64,000 bases of DNA, taken from positions 62,001 to 126,000 of the forward strand of contig CAJQLB010000004.1 in assembly GCA_905479065.1 (NCBI GenBank), read 5' to 3'. A program made the translations under genes and the position numbers. A model generated the notes under the pieces. It was not told the origin of the DNA. It did no database searches and saw only the letters and a program-made list of their open reading frames with translations. This DNA comes from an uncultured Flavobacteriaceae bacterium (lineage in GTDB: Bacteria > Bacteroidota > Bacteroidia > Flavobacteriales > Flavobacteriaceae). Each line of letters starts with the position of its first letter. Position 1 is the stretch's first letter. Positions 9,065 to 17,618 of this stretch are shown here, piece by piece.

Positions 9065-10206
9065 AAAACTCTTGCTATTGATTCCTCTAATTCCTCTGTT
9101 GATGCACACAACGAAAACCTAATATATCCCTCACCTTTACTGCCAAAAACGGTGCCAGGAGCAATAAAAATATGATTGTTTTTTAAGATGGCATCAACAA
9201 ACTCTTCCGACTTAAAAAATGGAGGTATTTTTGCCCACACAAACAGCCCTGAAGCACTTTTATCATAAGTACAATTTAAAGCATCCGCAAGTTTCCAAAC
9301 TAATTCTCGTCTTTGTTCATAAACATTGTTTAGACTTAAATACCACAGTCGTGAACATTTCATTGCTTCAATAGCCCCTTTTTGAATTCCATAAAACATA
9401 CCAGAGTCCATATTGCTCTTTACTTTTAAAATAGCATTGATATGGGTATTGTTACCCATTACCATTCCAACTCTCCATCCTGCCATGTTAAATGTTTTAC
9501 TCAATGAGTTAAGTTCTAAGCAAATATCCTTCGCCCCATTCACACTCAATATACTCCGCGGTGTGTCGTTTAAAATAAAACTGTAAGGATTATCATTTAT
9601 GATGAGTATATTGTGTCGCTTGCCAAAAGTCACAAGTTTATTAAAAAAAGCGTGTGATGCTTTTACTCCAGTGGGCATGTTAGGATAATTAATCCACATT
9701 AATTTCACTCTAGTCAAATCCTTTTTCTCGATTAAATCGAGGTCTGGAAGCCAATTGCTTGTTTCGTCTAAATCATAAAAAACAGATTTTGCTTGCAATA
9801 GTTGTGTGACTGCATTGTATGTTGGGTATCCAGGATTTGGAATCAAAACTTCATCTCCCTGATTTAAAAACGCCATTGAAATATGCATGATTCCCTCTTT
9901 ACTTCCCATTAAAGGAAGAACTTCCGTGGCGGCGCTTAAATTAACTTGGTAATGTTCTTTATAAAAAGTAGCAATAGCATCTCTCAATTCTGGCAACCCT
10001 TGATAACTCTGATATTTATGGGCATTAATTTCTGATAACGCTTTTGTTATTCCTGTAAGAACTTTTTGTGGAGGTTGTAAATCTGGACTTCCAATACCAA
10101 GATTTATAATTGGTTTTCCACTTGCCTTTAACAAGGCAACCTCTCTTAATTTCTTTGAAAAATAATATTCTTGAACGCTATTTAGTCTTTGAGCAGAGTC
10201 AATCAT
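9061..10206 (-). CDS. Class I/II PLP aminotransferase (aromatic or aspartate type)
   Basis: Fold-type I aminotransferase of 381 aa. PLP-binding features are visible: the NYPNMPTG loop near residue 173, NDNPY at about 204-208, and the Schiff-base Lys237 in NSLSKTFNMAGWRVG. It sits between prephenate dehydratase and prephenate dehydrogenase with 4-base overlaps on both sides. The most likely job is therefore the final transamination to phenylalanine and tyrosine, although the family also includes methionine and aspartate aminotransferases and specificity is not readable here. Confidence 0.9.
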   Translation of the reverse strand: MIDSAQRLNSVQEYYFSKKLREVALLKASGKPIINLGIGSPDLQPPQKVLTGITKALSEINAHKYQSYQGLPELRDAIATFYKEHYQVNLSAATEVLPLMGSKEGIMHISMAFLNQGDEVLIPNPGYPTYNAVTQLLQAKSVFYDLDETSNWLPDLDLIEKKDLTRVKLMWINYPNMPTGVKASHAFFNKLVTFGKRHNILIINDNPYSFILNDTPRSILSVNGAKDICLELNSLSKTFNMAGWRVGMVMGNNTHINAILKVKSNMDSGMFYGIQKGAIEAMKCSRLWYLSLNNVYEQRRELVWKLADALNCTYDKSASGLFVWAKIPPFFKSEEFVDAILKNNHIFIAPGTVFGSKGEGYIRFSLCASTEELEESIARVL

Positions 10207-11030
10207 AATTTCGCATTTTTATATTCTCCCAATACTTTAAAATTTTGTGCCATAATTGTCATGATTGATTTTGCTTTTTCAAAATCTTCGTACTTTTCAA
10301 AAGTCACATCAGTAAAAAACGCATATTTCCAGGGTGTTTCAATTTTCGGTAAAGATTGAATTTTTGTAAGATTTAATCTACAATCACTCATCACATTAAG
10401 AATTGTGGCTAAACTTCCCCGTTTATGGTCAACATCAAATTTAAGTGATGATTTATTTACCTCTTTTTGTGGGATTTCATGAGATTCTCGTTTTGCAATA
10501 ATAAATCTTGTTTCATTTTGCTTAATCGTTTGAATACTCGAAGCTAAAATATTGAGTTCAAACAACTCAGCTGCCAATTTACTTGCAATTGCCGCCACAC
10601 CTTTAATTTGTTTTGCCTTAATACGTTCGGCCACCTCAGCAGTATCCTTATCTTCAATTAATTTAATGTGAGGATGTTTTTTGAAAAAATCTTTACACTG
10701 TAATAAGGCCATTGGATGTGAATACACTTCATAAATATCGTTCAATGATTGCTTTGGTAAAGCCATTAGATTATGCTGTATATCTAAATAATATTCACCA
10801 ATTACCTGTAAGTTTTTATTATCAATGAGCGCATAATTTGGAATGATGGAACCAGCGATTGAGTTTTCAATAGCCATGATTACAGCATCTGTTTCTTCAT
10901 TAATTAAGCTATCCACTGCACGATCAAATGACAAACACTCAAGCAAATGTATATCATTACCAAAATAATTTTTGGATACGATATGATGAAACGATCCTCT
11001 AATTCCCTGTATTGCCACTGATTTAATCAT
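10203..11030 (-). CDS. pheA: Prephenate dehydratase
   Basis: Converts prephenate to phenylpyruvate. The catalytic domain is residues about 1-185, with ENSIAGSI and NETRFIIA (the conserved TRF). An ACT regulatory domain follows from about 190 (GSLATILNVMSDCRLNLTKIQSLP). The usual ESRP phenylalanine-binding motif is replaced by IQSLP, which I recall as normal in Bacteroidota. I use the ATG at 11030 (275 aa). A TTG two codons upstream lies right after the attenuator T-run and adds nothing. First structural gene of the operon; it overlaps the aminotransferase by 4 bases. Confidence 0.94.
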   Translation of the reverse strand: MIKSVAIQGIRGSFHHIVSKNYFGNDIHLLECLSFDRAVDSLINEETDAVIMAIENSIAGSIIPNYALIDNKNLQVIGEYYLDIQHNLMALPKQSLNDIYEVYSHPMALLQCKDFFKKHPHIKLIEDKDTAEVAERIKAKQIKGVAAIASKLAAELFELNILASSIQTIKQNETRFIIAKRESHEIPQKEVNKSSLKFDVDHKRGSLATILNVMSDCRLNLTKIQSLPKIETPWKYAFFTDVTFEKYEDFEKAKSIMTIMAQNFKVLGEYKNAKL

Positions 11031-11032
11031 AT

Positions 11033-11106
11033 TCAAAAAAAAAGTCCCGATGTTAAATCGAGACTTATATTTAAATTTATTTATAATTTAATTACACATC
11101 GTCTCG
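11033..11106 (-). promoter_or_regulatory. Transcription attenuator of the aromatic amino-acid operon
   Basis: Three segments on the minus strand. Segment 1 is CGAGACGATGT (11106-11096), inside the last codons of the leader peptide. Segment 2 is AAGTCTCGAT (11066-11057). Segment 3 is ATCGGGACTT (11051-11042), followed by about nine T. Segments 2 and 3 pair over 10 bp (one G-U) with a 5-nt loop, forming an intrinsic terminator. CGAGAC of segment 1 pairs perfectly with GTCTCG of segment 2, forming an antiterminator. A ribosome stalled on the aromatic codons leaves segment 1 free and favours read-through. A ribosome reaching the stop codon masks it and favours termination. Confidence 0.85.
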
Positions 11107-11162
11107 CTTCTTTCATCAAAGAAAAAATAAAACCAGTTAAGATATGTGAAATTTAATGTCAT
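11088..11162 (-). CDS. Aromatic leader peptide of the pheA operon
   Basis: A 24-codon frame, ATG at 11162 to TAA at 11088. It contains NWFYFFFDERSE: one Trp, one Tyr and four Phe in six consecutive residues, plus an earlier Phe and Tyr. It lies just upstream of the terminator of the prephenate dehydratase operon, and its 3' codons form the antiterminator strand. The mix of Trp, Tyr and Phe fits an operon that also makes the common precursor DAHP. This is the arrangement of enterobacterial pheL and trpL leaders, reached here from sequence only. The promoter upstream is not clear. Confidence 0.85.
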   Translation of the reverse strand: MTLNFTYLNWFYFFFDERSETMCN

Positions 11163-11467
11163 TGTTTTGATTGTTGGGCTAATGTAAATAATATTTTTAA
11201 AAATCAAAATAGAAAATTTTCCTTTTTAAAAGTTTATGGTCATTATTATTGAATTCATAGAAAAACTGTGACTTAATCAATAATTATTTATTTATTTTAC
11301 GCCTTTTTCTTAAAAAACTAAGTTATTCAATACTTAAAATAAAGAAAACCGTGTGTTCATAGCATCAAAATAATTTTATTAATATTGGAATTTCATTCTA
11401 ATCGTTAATATTGAGGAATTTGTCTTAATTACTTAGGAGCTTCACAACTTTTTAGAAACAAGTACCC
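11163..11467. other. Intergenic stretch without recognised features
   Basis: About 300 bp of very AT-rich sequence between the leader peptide and the 3' end of the GIN-domain gene. It must hold the promoter for the aromatic operon, but I find only imperfect TAnnTTTG matches (for example TATTTTGA) and no stable hairpin or additional reading frame. Confidence 0.4.
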
Positions 11468-12214
11468 CTATTGAAATAATAAGGTTCCGGTGTAAAATTG
11501 TTCAACTTCAACAATAGCAGGTTCGTTTTTGGATATCACATCTCCTGTACCACGTAATTCCCCCCTTAATGACAGCTGCGGGTTAATAATCATGTCATTA
11601 CTGCCACGATGAAATAGACTGATATTTTGAGCTATCAAACCATCAGCTTCAAAACGTCCTGACCCTGAGAAAAAACCAATTGTTAAATTCGTAGTGCTAC
11701 CTGAAATAAAAAATGAAGAGATATTATTTGATATAATTTCTAAGTTGTTACAACTTAATTCTAACCTGTAATCACCAACGGTAAAATTGTTAGTCAAAGA
11801 AAAATCCTCTGATATAATCTTCAAATCAGGAAAGTTTAGAATTCCATCAGAAGACACGTCATATTGTGATGACTGTATTATTTGATTGATGTTAGGAGCC
11901 GAAACAAATATTTTGGTTAGGCCATAATCCCTTACAAAATTACACGTATTGTCGTCCGTTAATTGTAATTGATTTTCAATAACCTCAACTTTAATACCAC
12001 TTAAGAGATTTTGACCTGTTTCCACAATGACATTGTGGAATTGCTCTTGTTTTAAAATTAATTCAATGTCACGATTAACTAATATTTGATCAAATGACTC
12101 AATTTCAATTTCTTGCCGAATACGATTGCCCTCTCCTTGAATGCAATCAAAAATATTGTCACTGTTGCAATTATATAAAAACATAAAAGACAATAATATT
12201 AAGAGATGTTTCAT
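11468..12214 (-). CDS. GIN-domain (DUF2807) putative lipoprotein
   Basis: 248 aa. The signal sequence ends in LYNC with the lipid-anchored Cys at residue 16. The mature part is a series of short beta strands (IEIESFDQILVNRDIELIL, VIVETGQNLLSGIKVEVIENQLQL, and so on), the pattern of the GIN/DUF2807 domain seen in Bacteroidota surface proteins with a single-stranded beta-helix. Function is unknown. It follows the PagL-like gene by 26 bp on the same strand and is probably co-transcribed with it. Confidence 0.85.
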   Translation of the reverse strand: MKHLLILLSFMFLYNCNSDNIFDCIQGEGNRIRQEIEIESFDQILVNRDIELILKQEQFHNVIVETGQNLLSGIKVEVIENQLQLTDDNTCNFVRDYGLTKIFVSAPNINQIIQSSQYDVSSDGILNFPDLKIISEDFSLTNNFTVGDYRLELSCNNLEIISNNISSFFISGSTTNLTIGFFSGSGRFEADGLIAQNISLFHRGSNDMIINPQLSLRGELRGTGDVISKNEPAIVEVEQFYTGTLLFQ

Positions 12215-12240
12215 AGCTTTAATAGAGTGTTTTTATAAAA

Positions 12241-13341
12241 TTAAAGGCGAATTCCTATACCAAATTCAACTGCTTCTGCTTTCGCCACATGTGATTTTAA
12301 CGTAATCGCTACAAACCATTTTGATCCAAAATAACGTTTCACACCAATTCGCTGATACGTTCTTCCCTCGAAATCATAAGGATAATAAAGGTAATACCCC
12401 AACTGCGTCACAATCGATAGTTTATTTATAAATAATTCGTGTCCAACAAATAAGCCTAAACGTTTATAATCTGTCTCAGGATTAATATTGTAATCTGGAA
12501 ATGCTACTGATTGATAATAGATTAATTCTTTTAAAAAATTTGAAAAAAAAGCGTCAAAACCAATATGAACAGCACTTTTCCTAGATACTCTTTTGTCCAG
12601 ATATGTAGAAAGTATATAGAATGGAAATTGACCACTTCCAATGACATCACTTTCATTTACTCCACTTCTAAAAACAATATTGTACTTAATAGACTCTTGA
12701 TATCTTACATCATCAGTTAAGTCATATTGGTAGTAAGGATAGCTGTCATTTAAATTATAAATCACACCTGCATTAATGGTCAATGAATTAATACTCGTGT
12801 TTGGAGCTTTAACGTTGGCATTAGAATAATGAATAAGTGACAAACCAAACTGAAAACCAAACTGACTAAAAACACGCTCTTTTATATAATTTGCCATAAA
12901 ATAAGTACTACTCATCAGTCTTGTTCCAAAAGCATTATTTTTAAAATTCGTGTTTTTGTCATACGGATTAGTTGTTAAAGCAAGCCCTTGACCAATTCTC
13001 AGCATTAAGTTACGGTTGAAAAAATAAAAATTATAATGCCCGTAAATCGCATAATTTTGACCTAACACATCATATTTTAAATTTTGATAACTAAATGAAA
13101 GACCGTAATCAGGGTAGTTGTACCGTTGCTCCCATGCCTGTTTTCCAAATGTTTTTGTATTCCAACTGAGAATAACTCCTTCAGGGTGACCCTGTATTAA
13201 ATGAAGAATATCATCGTTATGAAGTGCAATATTTCCTGAAAAATAATTGATGTCAAAAGATGAAAATTGAGATTCACTTTGGTTTTGACCAAAACACAGG
13301 TAGACACCAAACAAAAACACAAAAACAAAGGTAATTCTCAT
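12241..13341 (-). CDS. PagL-like outer-membrane lipid A deacylase / acyloxyacyl hydrolase
   Basis: 366 aa from the ATG at 13341, with a signal peptide (MRITFVFVFLFGVYLCFGQ). The rest alternates short beta strands and ends in an aromatic/hydrophobic strand (AEAVEFGIGIRL), as outer-membrane barrels do. The motif HYSNA (His171, Ser173, Asn174) matches the catalytic His-Ser and nearby Asn of PagL-type lipid A 3-O-deacylases. The protein is much larger than classic PagL (about 150-190 aa), so substrate is uncertain. The longest frame starts at a TTG that lies inside a TATATTTG promoter box, hence the ATG choice. Confidence 0.75.
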   Translation of the reverse strand: MRITFVFVFLFGVYLCFGQNQSESQFSSFDINYFSGNIALHNDDILHLIQGHPEGVILSWNTKTFGKQAWEQRYNYPDYGLSFSYQNLKYDVLGQNYAIYGHYNFYFFNRNLMLRIGQGLALTTNPYDKNTNFKNNAFGTRLMSSTYFMANYIKERVFSQFGFQFGLSLIHYSNANVKAPNTSINSLTINAGVIYNLNDSYPYYQYDLTDDVRYQESIKYNIVFRSGVNESDVIGSGQFPFYILSTYLDKRVSRKSAVHIGFDAFFSNFLKELIYYQSVAFPDYNINPETDYKRLGLFVGHELFINKLSIVTQLGYYLYYPYDFEGRTYQRIGVKRYFGSKWFVAITLKSHVAKAEAVEFGIGIRL

Positions 13342-13350
13342 AACAAAAGA

Positions 13351-13358
13351 CAAATATA
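13351..13358 (-). promoter_or_regulatory. Promoter -7 box of the PagL-like gene
   Basis: TATATTTG on the minus strand, an exact TAnnTTTG match ending 9 bases before the ATG at 13341. The transcript would have almost no leader. It also rules out the upstream TTG as start. Confidence 0.5.
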
Positions 13359-13425
13359 ATGAATAAAAGCAGTGCTTAAATATTCAAAAGAATAAGTCTT
13401 ACAAAAGATCTCAAAACACTATAAA

Positions 13426-14415
13426 TTAAATGACTAATTTCATTGCTTTTTGAGAAAAAATACTATCTAACAAGTTAGATAATTGATCATGTTCAATTAA
13501 AAAGGCATCATGACCATGAATGGAATGTATTTCGTGAATTGTTACATTTTCTTTTGTTTTTTTGAGCTCTAAATAAGTATTCCAGTTTTCCTCTTTTTTA
13601 AAAAAAAGGTCAGAATTAATACTAACAATATGAATATCTGCTACTATTTGCCTAGCAACCTCTATGAAACTAGAAGTGTCATTTGTGATATCTATTGTAC
13701 GTAATATTTGATTCATAAGTTTATAAGCGGACAATTGGAATCTCTCATGAAGTGAGTTCCCATGATGATTTAACCATGCCTCAACATCAAAAAATATATT
13801 TTTTACTTTTCCTCTTTGAAATTTTTGCAAAAACGATTCTGGCGTTCTATACAATGTCATGGCATGTAACCGTGCATCAAACAAGGGTTTGCTTGAATTA
13901 TTTAAAATACTTTCCTGTATATGACAATTTGCAATTACCCAATCTGTTGCTTTCCAGTCTGATGCAATGGGAATAAGATTTTTAGTCAAATTCGGTTTTA
14001 AAGCTGCTAATTCCCAAGCAAGGCCACCACCAACAGAACCTCCAATTATGGCAAAAAGAGAAGTTATATTTAATTTTTCAAGACCAATCAAAAATATTTT
14101 TGCAATGTCTTTCGCTGTGAAGTCTTTGTAATTAAATATTAAATGTTCATTAATACCATCAAAACCGTTACCTGGAATATTAAAACTTAAAATAGAGTAA
14201 TAATCGGTATCAATACATTTACCCGAGCCCACAATAGGACTCCACCAGCCTGAGTTGCCTGTGACATTAGAATTTCCTGTTAATGCATGATTCACCATCA
14301 CAATTGGTGAATCATGCATACTGCGACCAAAAGTTTGATAAGAAAGCATTAAAGATACTGTCTTACCACTTTCAGTCTTGTAATTAAGAATTTCAATAAA
14401 ATTTAGATGCTCCAT
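13426..14415 (-). CDS. metX: Homoserine O-acetyltransferase (alpha/beta-hydrolase fold)
   Basis: Acetylates homoserine, giving the substrate of MetY. The alpha/beta-hydrolase triad is visible: Ser127 in GGSVGGG, Asp in SINSDLFF, His in HGHDAFLIE. VNHALTGNSNV is the early family block. The nucleophile elbow is GGSVGGGLAWE rather than the usual GGSMGGMQ. Length (329 aa) is below the roughly 350-380 aa of many MetX proteins. Assignment rests on these motifs and on lying 31 bp after metY under the same SAM riboswitch. Confidence 0.88.
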   Translation of the reverse strand: MEHLNFIEILNYKTESGKTVSLMLSYQTFGRSMHDSPIVMVNHALTGNSNVTGNSGWWSPIVGSGKCIDTDYYSILSFNIPGNGFDGINEHLIFNYKDFTAKDIAKIFLIGLEKLNITSLFAIIGGSVGGGLAWELAALKPNLTKNLIPIASDWKATDWVIANCHIQESILNNSSKPLFDARLHAMTLYRTPESFLQKFQRGKVKNIFFDVEAWLNHHGNSLHERFQLSAYKLMNQILRTIDITNDTSSFIEVARQIVADIHIVSINSDLFFKKEENWNTYLELKKTKENVTIHEIHSIHGHDAFLIEHDQLSNLLDSIFSQKAMKLVI

Positions 14416-14446
14416 GATGTTTTGGTGGTTCTAACAATATGAATTT

Positions 14447-15742
14447 TTAGTCTTGTAATTCTTTTGTTTTTAATAAGACAAAAACTTCTCTCAAATCACT
14501 TTTTAAATCCTCAATATTTTCTATACCTACAGACAATCGAATTAAATCTTTTGTAACACCTGTACTCAATTGAGCATCATCACTCAATTGTTGATGGGTT
14601 GTACTTGCTGGATGAATTATAAGAGATTTTGTGTCACCAATATTAGCCAAAAGTGAAAATAGCTTTGTTCTGTCTGCAATGATTTTTGCTGCTTCATAAC
14701 CGCCATGAACACCAAACGTCACAATACCACTTTGTCCTTTTGGCAAATACTCGTCAGCTAGTTGTTTAAAAGGACTAGATTTTAAACCAGGGTAATTCAC
14801 CCACTTCACCTCAGGTTGTTTTTGAAGCCACTCCGCTAATTCTAGGGCGTTTTCACTGTGCTTTTGTATTCTTAGTTCTAAGGTTTCTAAACCTTGTATA
14901 ATTTGAAATGCATTAAACGGACTCAAAGCACCTCCATAGTCCCTTAGTCCTTCTATTCGAACTTTAGCAATAAATGCAGCACTTTCTAATACTTCACTAT
15001 AAACTAAACCATGATACCCCTGCGACGGCTGAGTAAATTCAGGAAATTTTCCGTTTGTCCAATCAAAGGTGCCAGCATCAATAATTACTCCACCTAAGGC
15101 TGTTCCATTACCGTTGATATATTTCGTTAAAGAGTGAATAACGATATTAGCGCCGTATTTAATAGGATTTAGTAAATAAGGTGTTGCCACAGTATTGTCT
15201 ACAATTAAAGGAACTTTATAATTTTTTGCTTCAATTGAAATTGCTGAAATATCTAACACATCTAATTTGGGGTTTCCTAAAGATTCAATAAAAAAAGCAC
15301 GTGTATTTTCCTGTGCTGCTTCTTTAAAATTCTGTGGACTAGATGGATCAACAAATGTGGTCGTGATGCCATGCCTTGGCAAAGTAACACTCAGTAGGTT
15401 ATAGGTTCCACCATACAGGCTATTTGATGCAACAATATGATCGCCCGATCTTAATAACGTGAGCAATGATGTTGCAATGGCAGAGGTCCCTGATGATGTT
15501 ACCACTGCAGCAATTCCATCCTCGAGTGCAGCCAAACGCTGTTCTAGAATATCATTGGTTGGATTATTAATTCTAGTATAAATATTACCTGTTTCAGATA
15601 ATGAAAATAGGTTTGCCGCGTGATCAGAATCATTGAAAACATAAGCGGTAGATTGATAAATAGGAACCGCTCTTGTCCCTCCGTTTAATTGGACGTCGTG
15701 CCCTGCGTGCAAGGCTTTTGTTGCAAATTTTTGAGTACTCAT
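14447..15742 (-). CDS. metY: O-acetylhomoserine aminocarboxypropyltransferase (sulfhydrylase)
   Basis: PLP enzyme of the Cys/Met metabolism family that makes homocysteine directly from O-acetylhomoserine and sulfide. Length 431 aa, as expected for MetY and longer than the roughly 380-aa MetB/MetC. The Schiff-base Lys207 sits in HSLTKYINGNGTALGG. TSSGTSAIATSLL and YTRINNPTNDILEQRLAALE are further family blocks. First gene after the SAM-I riboswitch; metX follows, so the operon encodes the acetyl/direct sulfhydrylation route. Confidence 0.95.
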   Translation of the reverse strand: MSTQKFATKALHAGHDVQLNGGTRAVPIYQSTAYVFNDSDHAANLFSLSETGNIYTRINNPTNDILEQRLAALEDGIAAVVTSSGTSAIATSLLTLLRSGDHIVASNSLYGGTYNLLSVTLPRHGITTTFVDPSSPQNFKEAAQENTRAFFIESLGNPKLDVLDISAISIEAKNYKVPLIVDNTVATPYLLNPIKYGANIVIHSLTKYINGNGTALGGVIIDAGTFDWTNGKFPEFTQPSQGYHGLVYSEVLESAAFIAKVRIEGLRDYGGALSPFNAFQIIQGLETLELRIQKHSENALELAEWLQKQPEVKWVNYPGLKSSPFKQLADEYLPKGQSGIVTFGVHGGYEAAKIIADRTKLFSLLANIGDTKSLIIHPASTTHQQLSDDAQLSTGVTKDLIRLSVGIENIEDLKSDLREVFVLLKTKELQD

Positions 15743-15831
15743 TTTTCTAAGTTTTTTGAGTTAATAAATTAATCCAAAAGTTGAAGGCTAACACCCAACA
15801 ACATCAATAGAAAAATGTTAAAAAGAAAAAT

Positions 15832-15855
15832 TACAATCAACAAATAGTGATTGCA
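15832..15855 (-). terminator. Candidate terminator of the SAM-I riboswitch
   Basis: On the minus strand GCAATCA, an 8-nt loop and TGATTGT, followed by a T-rich tract (AATTTTTCTTTTT). It lies directly downstream of the aptamer P1 helix, where an OFF-switch terminator is expected. The 7-bp stem is AT-rich, so its strength is uncertain. I do not see a clear antiterminator partner. Confidence 0.45.
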
Positions 15856-15859
15856 TTTA

Positions 15860-15980
15860 GTTATCTATCTAAATAAATGAGTAAAATTCATTTCCTTTAG
15901 TAGAATTTAGCACCTTCTTTAAAATAATAAAGGGTTGCTAAGGTTTCAAAGGGTCTAATCCCTCCACCTTTCTTGATAAC
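15860..15980 (-). ncRNA. SAM-I (S-box) riboswitch upstream of metY-metX
   Basis: Read on the minus strand, the segment has the S-box core in order: P1 5' strand GTTATC (15980-15975), AAGAAAGGTGGAGGG, ACCCTTTGAAACC, TTAGCAACC, AAGGTGCTAAATTCTAC, then a P4 region and the P1 3' strand GATAAC (15865-15860). GCAACC and GGTGCTAA are the most conserved SAM-I blocks. P1 is 6 perfect base pairs. Binding of S-adenosylmethionine should turn off metY-metX, consistent with their role in methionine synthesis. Confidence 0.93.
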
Positions 15981-16036
15981 ATTTCAATAAATTTTGGAAC
16001 TTTAATAGTGCAATATTGAAAAATAAAATAATTAAA

Positions 16037-16053
16037 ACCAAATATTTTTTGGT
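16037..16053 (-). terminator. Candidate terminator after the 16059-17609 gene
   Basis: ACCAAA, loop AAATA, TTTGGT on the minus strand, followed by a T-rich stretch. The 6-bp stem begins just after the stop codon. It would insulate the metY riboswitch from transcription of the upstream gene. Confidence 0.5.
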
Positions 16054-16058
16054 AAAAT

Positions 16059-17609
16059 TTAATTTTTTAGATTTTTATTTTGAAATTTAGACCTTATGAT
16101 GGCGTCTACAGATTTATTTTCTATTTTACTTTCAAGCCATGAAATAATATCCAAATATAAGAAAGCACGACTTTCATAAGGATGGTCTTCATAAATTTTC
16201 AGTGTATTATGTAATTTTACAAATTCTGACCTTAGTTCATTTGGATAAATTTCTCCCAAGCTCCTTAAAAACTTAATCATTTCCTTTTGAACTTCATATA
16301 AGTCCTCCATACGTATCAAAAACTTATAAGTACTTTTTATTAAAATATCTAAATTGTAATCTAAACCTGCCTCGTAATGTGCAACAAGATTTAAAACCCT
16401 TGAAAAACACAATAAATCTTCTCGCATGGATAGTGATTTATTACTAATTATTTTACCAACAAACTCTATACATTTTTTATTCTCACCAATTCCAAAATAT
16501 AAACTCGCAATTTTATAGTAAAAAACCATAACGTGATGCTCATCAATACGGCTCTTATGTAATTTTATTCCGGCTAAAACCTCATCTATTAAAGGTAACC
16601 CTTCTCGAAATGTTCCCTCCATGAAGTGCAAATTAAACTTATTAGAATACACATATAAAAAGGTTAAACTTTCAACATTATCATTTTTGGGAAACCACGC
16701 TTCTTTTGTGATGGTTTCTAACTCTAAAAGTGCCTGTTGAAATTTACCATGGTGTTTTATGTAAAACAAGGCTTCCAATAAATATTGATTACCCCTAAGG
16801 AAAAATACAGGATTCAACTTCATGAGATCAGGATTAGCATAAAACAAATCAACCCACTTCCTTGAGTACTTATAGCAAGCTAAAAAATCTTGAATTAAAA
16901 AACTGTACCATAAGTACGACTGGTATAGCCATAGTTTTTCTCTAAAACCCAACTGCTTTATATCGTACTTTGGCAGTCTATGGTTAAAATATTTTGTCAC
17001 CCTAAGAAACTCATCGTCATTTTTAACATAACCTGTTTTTAAAAACAATCCGTAAAGTTGAAGTGAAAGATTTGATAATTTGCTCGACAAAATATTTTGA
17101 GAATTTAATTCTTTCGCTTGAATTGTTAACTCATCAGCACGATTGCTTATACTCCTTGTAATATACTGTGATTCAATAATTTTTTCAAGTTCAAGAATTT
17201 CGTATGCAATAATTTTCTCTTCATAATTTATCGCTAAATTTTTTGCTTTATCTAAAATTTTTAAGCTTTGCTTGTAAAGGCCTTTATGATAAAGTATTGT
17301 AGCAAAATCGAGCTGTTCTCTAATTTGAACTCGAATATTTTGATGTAATGGATTGAGTCGAAGACTTATGAGTATTTGCTTGTATAAATGCGCTTTTAAG
17401 TTTGATAATTGTTGTTTTTTAACAATATCTTTTTTTAAAATAACCTGCTCATTATACTCTGTCATTTTATCCATAGCATTAAATAACAACAAAAACTTTG
17501 AATCATCATTAACACCTAATCGCCCAACATAAAGTTTAAACTGCCTTTTTTCAGATTTTGACAACGACTTTACGAGTACAAATAAATTATCTTTTGGTTC
17601 TTTAGTCAT
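16059..17609 (-). CDS. Large helical protein of unknown function (possible TPR-like)
   Basis: 516 aa, no signal peptide and no clear membrane segment, so probably cytoplasmic. It opens with LVKSLSKSEKRQFKLYVGRLG, a block I associate with uncharacterised Bacteroidota proteins. The remainder is almost entirely predicted helix with recurring A-x-Y-x-x-G-x-Y patterns (ATILYHKGLYKQSLKILDKAK, IASLYFGIGENKKCIEFVGK), which suggests degenerate tetratricopeptide-like repeats. It is divergent from leuA, with a 149-bp shared upstream region. No enzymatic motif is visible and I do not assign a function. Confidence 0.8.
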   Translation of the reverse strand: MTKEPKDNLFVLVKSLSKSEKRQFKLYVGRLGVNDDSKFLLLFNAMDKMTEYNEQVILKKDIVKKQQLSNLKAHLYKQILISLRLNPLHQNIRVQIREQLDFATILYHKGLYKQSLKILDKAKNLAINYEEKIIAYEILELEKIIESQYITRSISNRADELTIQAKELNSQNILSSKLSNLSLQLYGLFLKTGYVKNDDEFLRVTKYFNHRLPKYDIKQLGFREKLWLYQSYLWYSFLIQDFLACYKYSRKWVDLFYANPDLMKLNPVFFLRGNQYLLEALFYIKHHGKFQQALLELETITKEAWFPKNDNVESLTFLYVYSNKFNLHFMEGTFREGLPLIDEVLAGIKLHKSRIDEHHVMVFYYKIASLYFGIGENKKCIEFVGKIISNKSLSMREDLLCFSRVLNLVAHYEAGLDYNLDILIKSTYKFLIRMEDLYEVQKEMIKFLRSLGEIYPNELRSEFVKLHNTLKIYEDHPYESRAFLYLDIISWLESKIENKSVDAIIRSKFQNKNLKN

Positions 17610-17618
17610 AGTGTAAAA

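Noticed and set aside
9065-9109. 15-residue N-terminal extension of TyrA in the longest frame
   Set aside because: It lies inside the upstream aminotransferase gene and precedes the Rossmann strand that normally begins the protein; the ATGA overlap start is better.
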